From an uncultured Alphaproteobacteria bacterium (GTDB taxonomy: Bacteria; Pseudomonadota; Alphaproteobacteria; Rhodospirillales; Rhodospirillaceae): 64,000 nt of DNA. The DNA lies in assembly GCA_900079695.1 (NCBI GenBank), contig LT599022.1:772287-836286 (forward strand), in the 5' to 3' direction. The notes under the pieces were generated by a model, which saw only the letters and a list, made by a program, of their open reading frames with translations, had not been told where the DNA came from and made no database searches. A program made the translations under genes and the position numbers. Positions 34,172-43,666 of this stretch are shown here, piece after piece; position 1 is the stretch's first letter; each line of letters starts with the position of its first letter.

Positions 34172-35161
34172 ATGATCAAGGTGAGAATTTGTGCGCTGTT
34201 CGTCGGCACGTTGCTGTCGGCATGGGCGCCGTTCGCCGCCGATGCGCAGCCGGTCTCGATCAAGCTCGGCCACGTCGCGCCCACCGACGAACCCTATCAC
34301 CAGGCGGCGGAAAAGTTCGCGCAACTGGTCAAGCAGTACACCGACGGCGCGGTCGAGGTGCAGATCTTCCCCAACAGCCTGCTCGGCGGCCAGCGCGAAC
34401 TCCTCGAAGGCCTGCAACTCAACTCCGTCGACGCCACCCTCACCACCGCGGCGGTGCTCGCCAACTTCCTGCCGCGGACCCAGGTCATCGAGCTGCCGTT
34501 CATGTTCCGCGACCGGGCGCACGTCTACAAGGTCGTCGACGGACCGCTGGCGCAGGAGATCTACGCCGGCGACGAAGCCAAGAAGATGAAGGTGATCGAC
34601 ACCTGGGAGAACGGCTTCCGCAACATCACCAACGATGTCCGGCCGATCGAACGGCCCGACGACATGAAGGGCATCAAGATCCGGGTGATGGAAAACAAGA
34701 TGTACATCGACATGTTCAAGGCCCTCGGCGCGAACCCAACGCCGATGGCGCGCGGCGAGGTGTTCACCGCGCTGCAGACCAAGACCATCGACGCCCAGGA
34801 GAACCCCCTCGGACAGATCGCCACCTCGCGATTCTACGAGGTGCAGAAATACCTGACGCTCAGCCGCCACACCTATTCGCCCGAGGCCCTGGTGTTCAGC
34901 CTCGCCACATGGAACCGCCTGTCGCCGCAACATCGCGAAGCGATCCGCCGCGCCAGCGCCGAGGCCAAGGCCTACAACCGCGAACTTTCGGCGAAGATGG
35001 AGGACGAATACCTCGCCAAGCTGCGCGCCAACGGCATGACCGTCACCACCCCGTCGCCGGAGGAGATCGCCGCGTTCCAGGAGAAGATGACGCCGGTGTG
35101 GGACACCTACGCGGACAAGATCGGCAAGGACCTGATCCGGAAGATCAAGGAAACCCGCTAA
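34172..35161 (+). CDS. dctP: TRAP transporter periplasmic solute-binding protein DctP
   Basis: Periplasmic receptor of 329 residues. A signal peptide (about 1-25) ends in AADAQP. The body shows DctP-family motifs: GQRELLEGLQLNSVDATLTT, GIKIRVMENKMYIDMFKALGA and ALQTKTIDAQENPL. GGGAGAAACACA precedes the ATG. Gene neighbourhood (tartrate/D-malate dehydrogenase 115 bases upstream) points to a hydroxy-dicarboxylate substrate such as tartrate or malate (inference). Closest to the DctP subgroup for C4-dicarboxylates. Confidence 0.93.
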   Translation: MIKVRICALFVGTLLSAWAPFAADAQPVSIKLGHVAPTDEPYHQAAEKFAQLVKQYTDGAVEVQIFPNSLLGGQRELLEGLQLNSVDATLTTAAVLANFLPRTQVIELPFMFRDRAHVYKVVDGPLAQEIYAGDEAKKMKVIDTWENGFRNITNDVRPIERPDDMKGIKIRVMENKMYIDMFKALGANPTPMARGEVFTALQTKTIDAQENPLGQIATSRFYEVQKYLTLSRHTYSPEALVFSLATWNRLSPQHREAIRRASAEAKAYNRELSAKMEDEYLAKLRANGMTVTTPSPEEIAAFQEKMTPVWDTYADKIGKDLIRKIKETR

Positions 35162-35170
35162 CCGCAGCCG

Positions 35171-35198
35171 GGGCGGCCCGCGCGGGCCGCCCTCTTTT
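35171..35198 (+). terminator. Terminator-like hairpin between dctP and dctQ
   Basis: Arms 35171-35181 and 35182-35192 are perfectly complementary over 11 bases and are followed by TCTTTT (35193-35198). It sits 9 bases past the dctP stop. It likely terminates part of the transcripts so that dctP exceeds dctQM. Confidence 0.75.
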
Positions 35199-35215
35199 CC
35201 GCAAAGGAGGGTGAG

Positions 35216-35713
35216 ATGAAGGCACTCCGCCGCGTCGCCGACGCATCCGTAATGCTCGCGAAATGGGCCGCCATCGCCGCCGCCGCGGTGATGGCGGTGA
35301 TGATCTTCCTGCAGGTGATCTACCGCTACGTCCTCGCGGATTCGCTCAGCTATTCCGAGGAGCTGGCGCGCTACATGTTCGTCTGGAGCGTCGCGCTCGG
35401 CTCCGCGCTCGCGCTCAGGAACCGCGCCCACATCGGCGTCGAGCTGGTGGTCGAACGCCTGCCGCAACGCCTCGCCCGGCCCGCGAAGCTGCTCGCCGGA
35501 GCCCTCAACCTCCTCTTCTTCGGCCTCCTGATCCGCTACGGCATCGAGATGGTAGCCGCGACCATGGATCAGGAGTCCGCCGCGCTGTCGCTGCCGATGG
35601 GCTACGTCTACCTCGCGGTTCCGGTTTCGGGGGTGGTGCTGTTCCTGTGCGAAACGGCGAACCTCGTCGACGACCATTTCGGCGGCGCGCCCGCCGCAAG
35701 CGGCGAGGTCTGA
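35216..35713 (+). CDS. dctQ: TRAP transporter small membrane subunit DctQ
   Basis: Membrane subunit of 165 residues with four hydrophobic segments (about 15-38, 48-70, 90-110, 128-150). YSEELARYMFVWSVALGSALALR is the typical DctQ motif. AAAGGAGGGTGAG precedes the ATG. It is 3 bases from dctM and pairs with it. Confidence 0.93.
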   Translation: MKALRRVADASVMLAKWAAIAAAAVMAVMIFLQVIYRYVLADSLSYSEELARYMFVWSVALGSALALRNRAHIGVELVVERLPQRLARPAKLLAGALNLLFFGLLIRYGIEMVAATMDQESAALSLPMGYVYLAVPVSGVVLFLCETANLVDDHFGGAPAASGEV

Positions 35714-35716
35714 CCG

Positions 35717-36991
35717 ATGACCGTCGCTCTCCTGTTCGCAGCGCTCGGCGTGTTGCTGCTGCTCAACGTGCCGATCGCGGTGGCGCTCGGGCTCTCCACC
35801 GCGCTCGCGCTCCTCCACTCCGGCCTGCCGCTCACGCTGGTGGTGCAGCGAATGATCGCCTCCAACGATTCGTTCTCGCTGATGGCGATCCCGTTCTTCA
35901 TCCTCGCGGGCGCGGCGATGACCCACGGCGGCGTGTCGCGCCGCCTCGTCGCCTTCGCGGACTCGCTGTTCGGCTGGATGATCGGCGGCCTCGGCATCGT
36001 CGCGCAGATCACCGGTGTGTTCTTCTCGGCGATATCCGGATCCTCGGCGGCGACCACCGCCGCGGTCGGCGGCATCATCTTCCCCGAGATGGAGAAACGC
36101 GGCTACGACCGCAGCTTCTCCGCCGCGATCGTCGCCGCCTCGGGCGAGACCGGCATCGTCATCCCGCCGAGCGTGCCGCTGGTGGTCTACGGCGTCGTCG
36201 CCGGGGTTTCGATCGGCGACCTGTTCCTCGGCGGCGTCGGCCCGGGGCTGCTGATGGGCGTGGCGCTATGCCTGCTGATCTACGGCGTCTCCCGCCGCAG
36301 GGGCTACGGCGGCGGAGAATTCAAGGGGTTCGCCGCGGTCTGGACGAGCTTCCGCGAGGCGATCTGGGGACTGTTGATGCCGGTGATCATTCTCGGCGGC
36401 ATCTACGGCGGCGTCTTCACCGCCACCGAGGCGGCGGTGGTGGCGGTGTTCTACGGCTTCTTCGTCGGCTTTGCGGTCTATCGCGACCTCAAGATCTCGC
36501 ACCTGCCGAAGATCTTCGAAACCACCGTCACCGGCACCGCGGTGGTGATGTTCATCATGAACGCCGCCGGACTGTTCAGCTGGGTGATCACCCGCGAACA
36601 ATTCCCCTCCCAGCTCGCCGCCTACTTCATCAGCCTCACCAGCGATCCGATCGTGTTCCTGATGCTGATCAACGTGCTGCTGTTCGCGGTGGGGTGCATT
36701 CTCAACGCCTCGGCGGCGATCACCATCCTCGCGCCGATCCTGGTGCCGATCGTCACCCGCCTCGGCATCGATCCGGTGTTCTTCGGCGTGATCATGACCG
36801 CCAATCTCGCGATCGGCTGCCTCACGCCGCCGGTCGGCGTCGACCTGTTCATCGCCTCCGGCATCGCCAAGGTGCCGATCACCCGCCTCTCCCGGGCGAT
36901 CCTGCCGTTCCTCGCGGTGCTGATCGCGGTGCAGCTCACCATCACCTATTTCCCCGCCATCACCATGGCGCTGCCGCACGCGATGAAGTGA
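35717..36991 (+). CDS. dctM: TRAP transporter large membrane subunit DctM
   Basis: Large permease subunit of 424 residues with about 12 hydrophobic segments. Signatures include SLMAIPFFILAGAAMTHGG, GSSAATTAAVGGIIFPEM, VIPPSVPLVVYG and GCLTPPVGVDLFIA. It is the last gene of the operon; a strong hairpin (37006-37033) follows 14 bases later. Confidence 0.95.
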   Translation: MTVALLFAALGVLLLLNVPIAVALGLSTALALLHSGLPLTLVVQRMIASNDSFSLMAIPFFILAGAAMTHGGVSRRLVAFADSLFGWMIGGLGIVAQITGVFFSAISGSSAATTAAVGGIIFPEMEKRGYDRSFSAAIVAASGETGIVIPPSVPLVVYGVVAGVSIGDLFLGGVGPGLLMGVALCLLIYGVSRRRGYGGGEFKGFAAVWTSFREAIWGLLMPVIILGGIYGGVFTATEAAVVAVFYGFFVGFAVYRDLKISHLPKIFETTVTGTAVVMFIMNAAGLFSWVITREQFPSQLAAYFISLTSDPIVFLMLINVLLFAVGCILNASAAITILAPILVPIVTRLGIDPVFFGVIMTANLAIGCLTPPVGVDLFIASGIAKVPITRLSRAILPFLAVLIAVQLTITYFPAITMALPHAMK

Positions 36992-37005
36992 GGCCGGAAA
37001 CGGAC

Positions 37006-37033
37006 GAAGCCCCAAGGTTTCCCTTGGGGCTTC
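37006..37033. terminator. Bidirectional terminator between dctM and tRNA-Val
   Basis: Perfect 12-base arms (37006-37017, 37022-37033) around TTTC. It lies 14 bases past the dctM stop and 3 bases from the tRNA 3' end, so it can serve both convergent units; the T content after it is low on both sides. Confidence 0.8.
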
Positions 37034-37035
37034 GA

Positions 37036-37110
<75 letters not shown>

Positions 37111-37274
37111 GTCGGCCTTGCGGCCGGTCCGGCGTTCGCCGGAGGAGGAGCTTTTAACCATTCCCGGACGGGTTGGCAAGGCCAAATTTCTCCCCATCTC
37201 ACTTCTCCCGGGGATCGGCATCCGGCATCGCATTTGCTACACTCGACACGATCGCGGCAGAGGAAGGATACGCA

Positions 37275-38171
37275 GTGGCCGACGCCACCTGGTCGGAACG
37301 CATTCCCGGAATTCTCGAAATCGTCCACCCGGACGTTCAGGCGATGCCGGTGGTTCTGGCGTCGCCCCATAGCGGCTGCAACTATCCGGAGGAGTTCCTC
37401 GCCGCGTCGCGGCTCGGGCCGGTGGCGATCCGCCGTTCCGAGGACGCGTTCGTCGACCGCATCGCCGCGATCGGGCCGCCGCGCGGCGCGCCGCTGATCA
37501 AGGCCCTGTTCCCGCGCGCCTATCTCGACGTCAACCGCGAGGCCTACGAACTCGATCCCGAGATGTTCGACGGGCCGCTGCCGCCGTTCGTCAACACCAT
37601 CTCGCCGCGCGCCGCGATCGGCCTCGGCACGATCCCGCGCGTGGTGGGGCACGATCAGCCGATCTACGCGGGCCGGATCTCGTTCTCCGACGTCCAGCAC
37701 CGCATCGACGAACTCTATTATCCGTATCATGCCGCCCTGGAAGCGCTGGTGCGCGAGACCCGCCTGCGCTTCGGCATCTGCATCCTGCTCGATTGCCACT
37801 CGATGCCGACGCAGGGCAGCGCCCTCGTCAACGTCCGCCCCGATATCGTCCTCGGCGACGGCTTCGGCGCGACCTGCGCCCCCGCCGTGGCCGAGACCGC
37901 CGCCAAGGTGTTCTCCGCCGCGGGTCTCAAGGTCGAGCGCAACCGGCCCTACGCCGGGGGCTACACCACCCGCCACTACGGCCGCCCCGCCATCGGCGTG
38001 CACACGTTGCAGATCGAGATGGCCCGCGCGCTCTACATGGACGAACAGCAGCTCGCGCCGCTGCCGACCCTGACGCGGCTATCCGAGGTTCTCGGCCAGG
38101 TGGTGGATGCGGTGGCGCGCCTCGACCTGCCGCTCGCCTACCGTTCTCAGCACCTCCGCGCGGCGGACTGA
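37275..38171 (+). CDS. N-formylglutamate amidohydrolase family protein
   Basis: Hydrolase of the FGase/HutG2 family, 298 residues. Zinc-site motifs are visible: SPHSGCNYPEEF near residue 30, the VNREAYELDP segment, the Tyr-rich stretch YYPYHAALEALV and the LLDCHSMP motif. In histidine breakdown it releases formate from N-formylglutamate, but no other hut genes are here, so the substrate may differ. I prefer the GTG at 37275, which has GAGGAAGG about 7 bases upstream; the open frame extends to an ATG at 37173 that overlaps no other feature but lacks a ribosome site. Confidence 0.9.
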   Translation: MADATWSERIPGILEIVHPDVQAMPVVLASPHSGCNYPEEFLAASRLGPVAIRRSEDAFVDRIAAIGPPRGAPLIKALFPRAYLDVNREAYELDPEMFDGPLPPFVNTISPRAAIGLGTIPRVVGHDQPIYAGRISFSDVQHRIDELYYPYHAALEALVRETRLRFGICILLDCHSMPTQGSALVNVRPDIVLGDGFGATCAPAVAETAAKVFSAAGLKVERNRPYAGGYTTRHYGRPAIGVHTLQIEMARALYMDEQQLAPLPTLTRLSEVLGQVVDAVARLDLPLAYRSQHLRAAD

Positions 38172-38175
38172 CGGA

Positions 38176-38616
38176 TCACCCCTTCCGATAGTCGCCGGTG
38201 TCCTCGCCGGTGACGGCATAGATCGCCCGCCCCATCGCCGCGAGGCTACCGTCGGGCGCGAGGACCGCGATCTCGGCATGAAGGATGCGGCGTCCACGAT
38301 GCACCATCGTCGCCTCGGCACGCACCCGGCCTTCGAGCGGCAGCGGCGCGAAATACGACACCCCTAACTCCACGGTAACGATGGTGAGCTTCAGGGTTCG
38401 CAGCGCAACGCCGGCTGCGGTATCCACCAGCAGCGCGGCGATGCCGCCGTGGGCGATGCCGTAGGAATTGGCGTACTCGGGGCGGAGCGGCAGGCTGATC
38501 GCCGCGCGCCCGGGGCCGGTGGCGTCGACGCTGATCTCCATGTGCTTCAGGAACGGCACGTCCTTGGTGAAGTGGGTCTTGATGAATTCCGGCCAGTTCT
38601 CCGACATGTCGTTCAT
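38176..38616 (-). CDS. PaaI-type hotdog-fold thioesterase
   Basis: Predicted acyl-CoA thioesterase of 146 residues. The hotdog signature YGIAHGGIAALLVDTAAGVA holds the HGG active-site turn. The sheet pattern SVSYFAPLPLEGRVRAEA-type is typical for the PaaI/YbgC group. The start at 38616 makes an ATGA overlap with the rsmC-like stop. Substrate unknown. Confidence 0.88.
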   Translation of the reverse strand: MNDMSENWPEFIKTHFTKDVPFLKHMEISVDATGPGRAAISLPLRPEYANSYGIAHGGIAALLVDTAAGVALRTLKLTIVTVELGVSYFAPLPLEGRVRAEATMVHRGRRILHAEIAVLAPDGSLAAMGRAIYAVTGEDTGDYRKG

Positions 38617-39638
38617 AGCTCCGCCTCGATCACTTTGAATCCGGGGGTTTCGGCAACCGTGCGCACGGCGCGGAACGCCTGCGTCAGGGTCGCCTCGTAT
38701 GGGAGATGCCGGTTCGCCACCATCAGCAGCCGTCCGCGCGGCCGCAGGGCGCGGCGCGCGGCGCGGATGAAGGCGCGGCCGATCTCCGGATCGCCGCCCT
38801 TGCCCGCGTGGAACGGCGGATTGCTGACCACCCAGTCGTAGGGACCGAGAGGCTCGGCGGCGGCGTCGCGCCAGAGGAAGCCGAGGTCCAAGCCGTCGCG
38901 CGGCGGCAGGTTGAGTCGCGCGGCTTCGAGCGCGGCGTGCTCGGCCTCGACGAGATCGAGGGCGGTCACGCCCGGGCAACGGCCGAGAATTTCGCGGGAA
39001 AGATACCCCCAACCCGCGCCGAAATCGGCCACCCGCCCCTGGATCCGGGTATCGAGGGTTTCCGCCAGCAGCGCCGACCCGGCGTCGATCTTGTCCCACC
39101 CGAACACGCCGGGCGCGGCCACCGCGCCGGTGGCCGCGATGCGGCGCGGCGCAGCGGCGGCGCGCCAGGCCTCGACCTCGGGCGGCAACGTCGCCGGGCG
39201 TGCGAGCCAAGCGACGCGGCAATGGTGTTTCGAGAGTTCGGCGGCCCCGCCGCACGCGGCGCGGAGCCCCTTCAGGACCGTCTGCGCGCCTGCATCGCTC
39301 CGCCCGGCGGCGACCAGAACGCCACCCGGCCCGAGACGGCGCAGCGCGTCGGCGAGATCGCCGAACGCCGCCGCCTTGTGCTTCGACAGCAGCACCAGCG
39401 CGAGGTCGTAGCCTTCCCCCGCCGCTTCCGGCGCAACCGCGAATCCCGCGCTTTCGAGTGCCGCGAAGCCGGGTCGGAATCCCTGCACGCACGCCAACCT
39501 TCCGGCCAGCGGCGCGAGCTCGGGTGCGGGCGCGGCGCGCAGGAACAGCGCGCGGCCCGCCGCGGGGAGGCCGAGTGTGCCGTTCGCGAACGGCAGCAAC
39601 AGGGTGGCGAGTTCGGGCAAAGACATGCGCATACGCAT
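38613..39638 (-). CDS. Class I SAM-dependent methyltransferase, RsmC-like
   Basis: Probable 16S rRNA guanine-N2 methyltransferase of 341 residues. N-terminal degenerate methyltransferase domain (about 1-170), then a C-terminal catalytic domain with the SAM motif VADFGAGWGYLSREIL and the target-base motif VVSNPPFHAGKG (NPPF), exactly as in RsmC/RlmG. Start uncertain: ATGs at 39638, 39632 and 39626, none with a ribosome site; the mRNA may be nearly leaderless. It diverges from cysQ. Confidence 0.85.
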   Translation of the reverse strand: MRMRMSLPELATLLLPFANGTLGLPAAGRALFLRAAPAPELAPLAGRLACVQGFRPGFAALESAGFAVAPEAAGEGYDLALVLLSKHKAAAFGDLADALRRLGPGGVLVAAGRSDAGAQTVLKGLRAACGGAAELSKHHCRVAWLARPATLPPEVEAWRAAAAPRRIAATGAVAAPGVFGWDKIDAGSALLAETLDTRIQGRVADFGAGWGYLSREILGRCPGVTALDLVEAEHAALEAARLNLPPRDGLDLGFLWRDAAAEPLGPYDWVVSNPPFHAGKGGDPEIGRAFIRAARRALRPRGRLLMVANRHLPYEATLTQAFRAVRTVAETPGFKVIEAEL

Positions 39639-39725
39639 AACGGGCGGCGCCGCGCTTGTCCATGCGATTGCCACGCCCGCGCCGCACCGCCATAATGCGG
39701 CCCGCAACCGGACGGACGTTCCCGA

Positions 39726-40547
39726 ATGAGCTTCGACAGTCACGACCAGCGCGCCATCGGCCGCCGCATGCGCGATCTCGCGGTGCGGGCGGGGATCGAA
39801 ACCCTCGCCTACTTCCGCTCCCCCGACCTCGACGTGCGCGGCAAGAGCGACGGCACGCCGGTGAGCGCCGCCGACCTCGCCGCCAACGCGCTGATCGTAT
39901 CCGGCCTGCGGCAGAGCTTTCCGGAGATTCCGGTGGTAAGCGAAGAGGTCGGCGGCGATACGCCGTCGGACTGGAGCGCGCCGTTCTTCCTCGTCGATCC
40001 GCTCGACGGCACCCGCGAGTTCATCTCCGGCAGCGGCCATTACACCGTCAACATCGCCCTGATCGTCGATCACGCGCCGCTGCTCGGCGCGGTCTACGCC
40101 CCCGCCCTCGACCGCCTGCAATGGGTGCGGGAGGCCGGCGACGCGGTCGAGGAAACGCCGCCCTTCGCCGCCGACGCCGCCGGTCCGGCGCGCGCGCTCT
40201 CCTGCCGCACGGCGGACAACGCCGCGTTGGTGGCGGTGCATTCGCGCTCGCACCTCAACTCCCGCACCCGGCAATATCTCGCCCGCTATGCGGTGACGGA
40301 AGCCACCGCCGCCGGGTCGTCGCTGAAATTCTGCCTGCTCGCGGCCGCCGAGGCCGACGTCTACCCCCGCCTCGGCCCGACCATGGAGTGGGACACCGCC
40401 GCCGCTCACGCGGTGCTCAAGGCAGCGGGCGGCCGCGTCGTCGACGCCGAGACCGGGCGCGACCTCGTGTACGGCAAGCCCGGCCTCGCCAACCCGTGGT
40501 TCGTCGCCTGCGGGCGGGGCGTGCGGGTCCTGCCCCTCGCGCCATGA
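39726..40547 (+). CDS. cysQ: 3'(2'),5'-bisphosphate nucleotidase CysQ
   Basis: Removes the 3' phosphate of PAP formed in sulfate assimilation. It has 273 residues of the inositol-monophosphatase fold. Metal ligands: Glu74 in VSEEVGG, and Asp91/Leu93/Asp94 in VDPLDGTREFISG. The C-terminal GSSLKFCLLAAAEADVYPR and PTMEWDTAAAHAVL are CysQ-specific rather than HisN-specific. Its stop overlaps the MFS start (ATGA). Confidence 0.92.
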   Translation: MSFDSHDQRAIGRRMRDLAVRAGIETLAYFRSPDLDVRGKSDGTPVSAADLAANALIVSGLRQSFPEIPVVSEEVGGDTPSDWSAPFFLVDPLDGTREFISGSGHYTVNIALIVDHAPLLGAVYAPALDRLQWVREAGDAVEETPPFAADAAGPARALSCRTADNAALVAVHSRSHLNSRTRQYLARYAVTEATAAGSSLKFCLLAAAEADVYPRLGPTMEWDTAAAHAVLKAAGGRVVDAETGRDLVYGKPGLANPWFVACGRGVRVLPLAP

Positions 40548-41689
40548 GCGCGCGCCCCGCCGCCTGGCGATTCGCCGCGTTCTACGCGACGCTGTTCGCG
40601 GTGGTCGGCTTCCAACTGCCCTACTGGCCGGTGTGGTTGAAGAGTCGCGATCTCGGCGCCACCGAGATCGGTATCCTGGTGGCGGCGCAGATGTGGGTGA
40701 AGGTCGGCTTCAACCCGATCGTCGGCGGCCTCGTCGACCGCACCGGCAGACGCCGCCCGATCCTGTTCGCGCTCGCCGTCGGCTCCCTCGCCGCCACCCT
40801 CGCCTTTCCGTTCGTCCACGGGTTCGGGCCGATGCTGGCGCTGTCGGTGGTCCTGGGCGCGCTGTTCGCCGCGATCATGCCGGTGGGCGACAACCTGACG
40901 ATGCGCCACGTCGTCGTCCACGGCTTCGATTACGGGCGGCTGCGGATGTGGGGTTCGCTGTCGTTCATCGGCATGGCGGGCGCGGCGGGCGGTCTGCTCG
41001 ACGTGCTCGGCCGCGACGCGATCGTCTGGCTGCCCGCCGCCGCGCTCGCGCCGCTGTGCGCGGCGATCCTCGTGCTTCCCGATGCGCCGGTCCTCGACGT
41101 TCCACCCGAAGGACCGCGGCCGGGGTGGGGCGACCTGCTGCGCGACCGGCGCTACTGGCTGTTCCTGGCGGCAACCGCGACGGTCGGCGCCAGCCACGCG
41201 ATGTATTACGGCTTCGGCACCCTGCACTGGCAGCGCGCGGGCATCGGCAACGCCTGGATCGGCGCGCTCTGGGGGATCGGCGTGATCGCCGAGGTGGCGC
41301 TGTTCGGGTGGAGCGGCGGACTGGTGCGGCGGCTGGGACCGGAGCGGCTGATCGCCCTCGGCGCGCTCGGCGCGCTGGTGCGTTGGGGCGCGATGCCGTG
41401 GGTCGCATCCCCCTGGTCGCTGGTGCCGCTGCAATGCCTGCACGGACTCAGCTTCGGCGCGACCCATCTCGGCGCGATGCACTTCATCGCGCGGCGGATC
41501 GCGCCCGCGCTCTCGGGACGCGCGCAGAGCTTCTATGCGGCGATGAGCGGCGGCGTGACGATCGGCCTCGCGACGATCGCCTCCGGCTGGCTGTACGCGA
41601 GCTTCGACGGCCGCGGCTTCCTCGCCATGGCCGCGCTCGCGGCGACGGGCGCCCTCGCCGCACTGAGGCTTGGGCGCGCCGGTCGGTGA
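40544..41689 (+). CDS. MFS transporter, HcaT-like (MFS_1_like)
   Basis: Twelve-helix membrane transporter of 381 residues, same length as E. coli HcaT (3-phenylpropionate carrier family). N-terminal FQLPYWPVWLKSRDLGATEIG, the loop GLVDRTGRRRP between helices 2 and 3, and YGRLRMWGSLSFIGM are typical of the PPP/MFS_1_like group. Translationally coupled to cysQ through an ATGA overlap. Substrate unknown. Confidence 0.85.
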   Translation: MSARPAAWRFAAFYATLFAVVGFQLPYWPVWLKSRDLGATEIGILVAAQMWVKVGFNPIVGGLVDRTGRRRPILFALAVGSLAATLAFPFVHGFGPMLALSVVLGALFAAIMPVGDNLTMRHVVVHGFDYGRLRMWGSLSFIGMAGAAGGLLDVLGRDAIVWLPAAALAPLCAAILVLPDAPVLDVPPEGPRPGWGDLLRDRRYWLFLAATATVGASHAMYYGFGTLHWQRAGIGNAWIGALWGIGVIAEVALFGWSGGLVRRLGPERLIALGALGALVRWGAMPWVASPWSLVPLQCLHGLSFGATHLGAMHFIARRIAPALSGRAQSFYAAMSGGVTIGLATIASGWLYASFDGRGFLAMAALAATGALAALRLGRAGR

Positions 41690-41695
41690 CGGGGT

Positions 41696-42058
41696 TCAGT
41701 CGACCGAAGGCTCGGTCTTCTTTCCGGTATTGACGTAGGCGACGCCCGCGTGCTCGGGGCAATACGGCTTGCCCGGCAGCGCCTTCTTGCCGCAGAAGTG
41801 GAAGCCCGGGTCGCGCGGGTCGCCGATCGGCCAGCGGCAGCAGTTCGGGCCGAGATCGACCAGAGACGCCTGCTTCTCGGCCTTCGGCTTCGGCGCGGTG
41901 CGCTTGATCGGCGAAGGACGTCCCGTCAATCCCAAACGGTGCGCTTTGCCGACGACGGCGTTTTTCGACACCCCCAGATGCTTGCCGATCTCGCCGGTCG
42001 AAAGCCCCTGCTCCCACAGGCGCGCCAACTCGGCGACCATCTCATCGGTCCAAGCCAT
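41696..42058 (-). CDS. gcrA: GcrA cell-cycle regulator
   Basis: DNA-methylation-sensitive transcription factor that works with sigma-70 in the alphaproteobacterial cell cycle. It has 120 residues, shorter than the Caulobacter protein (about 173). The N-terminal helix-turn-helix is WTDEMVAELARLWEQGLS then GEIGKHLGVSKNAVVGKAHR. The C-terminal sigma-interacting domain has NCCRWPIGDPRDPGFHFCG and PYCPEHAGVAY. The linker is short and basic. The ATG at 42058 has only a weak GGAAG upstream. A CcrM-type GANTC site occurs at 42096-42100 in its leader. Confidence 0.93.
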   Translation of the reverse strand: MAWTDEMVAELARLWEQGLSTGEIGKHLGVSKNAVVGKAHRLGLTGRPSPIKRTAPKPKAEKQASLVDLGPNCCRWPIGDPRDPGFHFCGKKALPGKPYCPEHAGVAYVNTGKKTEPSVD

Positions 42059-42200
42059 TGCGTTTTTGTCTTCCAATTTCCCCACCTTCCGAGATGACTC
42101 CCCCGGATAAAGAAATACTCCAACCCCCGGCCGAAGTCCATCCGCTATACCTGCACCTCGGCGCGCGCCGACAGGAGATTTCTCGCGCAACGGCACGGCG

Positions 42201-43619
42201 TTAACTTCCGGTCGTGATGCGCACCCAGAACGTAATCGACGTGCGCTGCTTGGGTTCGACGACCGCCTTCCAGACCGCCGTCTGGGAATCGCGGTTGGAA
42301 TGGGTCGCATCTTCTTCGAAGATCGTCCACTGCCCGGGGAAAGTCTGCGCGACCTCGATTTCCGCCGGGCGTTCGCCGTCGTTGAACAGGGTGATGCTGA
42401 AGCGCTGCTCGCTGGCGTTGCGCGAAAGATCCCGGTATTCGAGGCGGCTCGCTTCGTAGCCGACGTCGACGACGCGGCCGAGCTGTGCCACCACCTCGCC
42501 ACCTTCGGGCGTGTGGTCGATGCGGTCCTCGCCGAGGAACAGGTCGGCCTCGGTGGGGCGATAGGCCATCACCCGCATCACTCCGGCGGGCATCGGCGGC
42601 GTCGGATCGGTCCCCGCGGCGAGATTGTCGAACGCGAGGCGCAGGAACGCGCCGCGGCGCGGCCAATAGGCGGGAGCGGAGCGGAACACCCCGACCGGAT
42701 CGACGACGCGGTAGCTGCGCTTCACCGGAATCGCGGCGCGGTCGAGAAACGCCACCTGCTTGCGCTCGCCCGCCTCGATCGAGACCGACTTCGACACCGG
42801 GTAGAGGCGATAGCCGGTGATCGCCTGCGGCCGCATCGCCTCGTCGACCATCGCCGCCTTGGCGCGGAAGGCGACGACGTCGCCCGGATCGGTGACGCGC
42901 GCGACGTTGCCGGCGACGACGCGCAGCCGGACGTCGCGGAAACTGTCGTCGCTGCCGTTGGAGACGCCGATCCAGCCGTTGAGGGTAATCTGTCCCTTCG
43001 CCTCGTCGTAAAGAGCGGCGTAGTCGGCCTGCCAGCGCATGCCCGGCAGGAGATACTGCAGCGTCAGCGGCCGCTTGCCCGCAACGCCGCTTTCGAGCCC
43101 GAAATCGAGCTGCGCCGAGCCCGGCATCGGCGTGTCCGGCGTCGCGGGCAGAACCACGCGCCCGGGATAGTTGACCTCGATACGGTCGCCGATGCGCAGG
43201 ATCGGTCGCGGGTCGATCACCAGCAGGGTGGCGTTCTCGCTCTTGTCCTCGCCGGTGCGCGGATCGGTGCGCACCGCCTTGACGGTCTTGCCGAGGGCGC
43301 CGACCATCAGCGCGTGCGGATCGATCAGCGACGGGCGGATCGACATGTCCTTCACCGCCACGCGATCGCCGCGCAGGATCGCGGATTCCGGAACGATTCC
43401 CGATGCGACGTCGCCGATCCGGAGGCGCAGCGTGCCCTTGGGCACGTCGCCGATACGGGTCTCCTCGATCTGCGCGAAACCGTCGGCATAGACCGTGAGC
43501 ACCCGCGCCTCGAGGGTCTCGCCGCCCCACAGGCGCTCTTCCGCCGCGCCGGCCGGAGCGGCAGCGGCAGCGGCCAGCGCCGCGACGACCGCCGAACCCA
43601 GGACGTTCCGCATTCTCAT
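42201..43619 (-). CDS. DUF4139 domain protein, exported
   Basis: A 472-residue protein with a signal peptide (about 1-27, ending PAGAAEE) and no other membrane segment, so probably periplasmic. The C-terminal two thirds form the DUF4139 beta-rich domain, with DYAALYDEAKGQITLNGWIGVSNGS and the ending GQWTIFEEDATHSNRD. Function of the family is unknown. The ATG at 43619 has GGAGGG 7 bases upstream. It lies downstream of the TPR glycosyltransferase-like gene on the same strand. Confidence 0.85.
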   Translation of the reverse strand: MRMRNVLGSAVVAALAAAAAAPAGAAEERLWGGETLEARVLTVYADGFAQIEETRIGDVPKGTLRLRIGDVASGIVPESAILRGDRVAVKDMSIRPSLIDPHALMVGALGKTVKAVRTDPRTGEDKSENATLLVIDPRPILRIGDRIEVNYPGRVVLPATPDTPMPGSAQLDFGLESGVAGKRPLTLQYLLPGMRWQADYAALYDEAKGQITLNGWIGVSNGSDDSFRDVRLRVVAGNVARVTDPGDVVAFRAKAAMVDEAMRPQAITGYRLYPVSKSVSIEAGERKQVAFLDRAAIPVKRSYRVVDPVGVFRSAPAYWPRRGAFLRLAFDNLAAGTDPTPPMPAGVMRVMAYRPTEADLFLGEDRIDHTPEGGEVVAQLGRVVDVGYEASRLEYRDLSRNASEQRFSITLFNDGERPAEIEVAQTFPGQWTIFEEDATHSNRDSQTAVWKAVVEPKQRTSITFWVRITTGS

Positions 43620-43666
43620 CGCATCCCTCCGCTCGGTTGCATTCGTTTCATCTTCCGCGCGCGACT

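Noticed and set aside
42096..42100. GANTC methylation site in the gcrA leader as a regulatory site
   Set aside because: Such a site is expected by chance every few hundred bases, and no clear promoter overlaps it.
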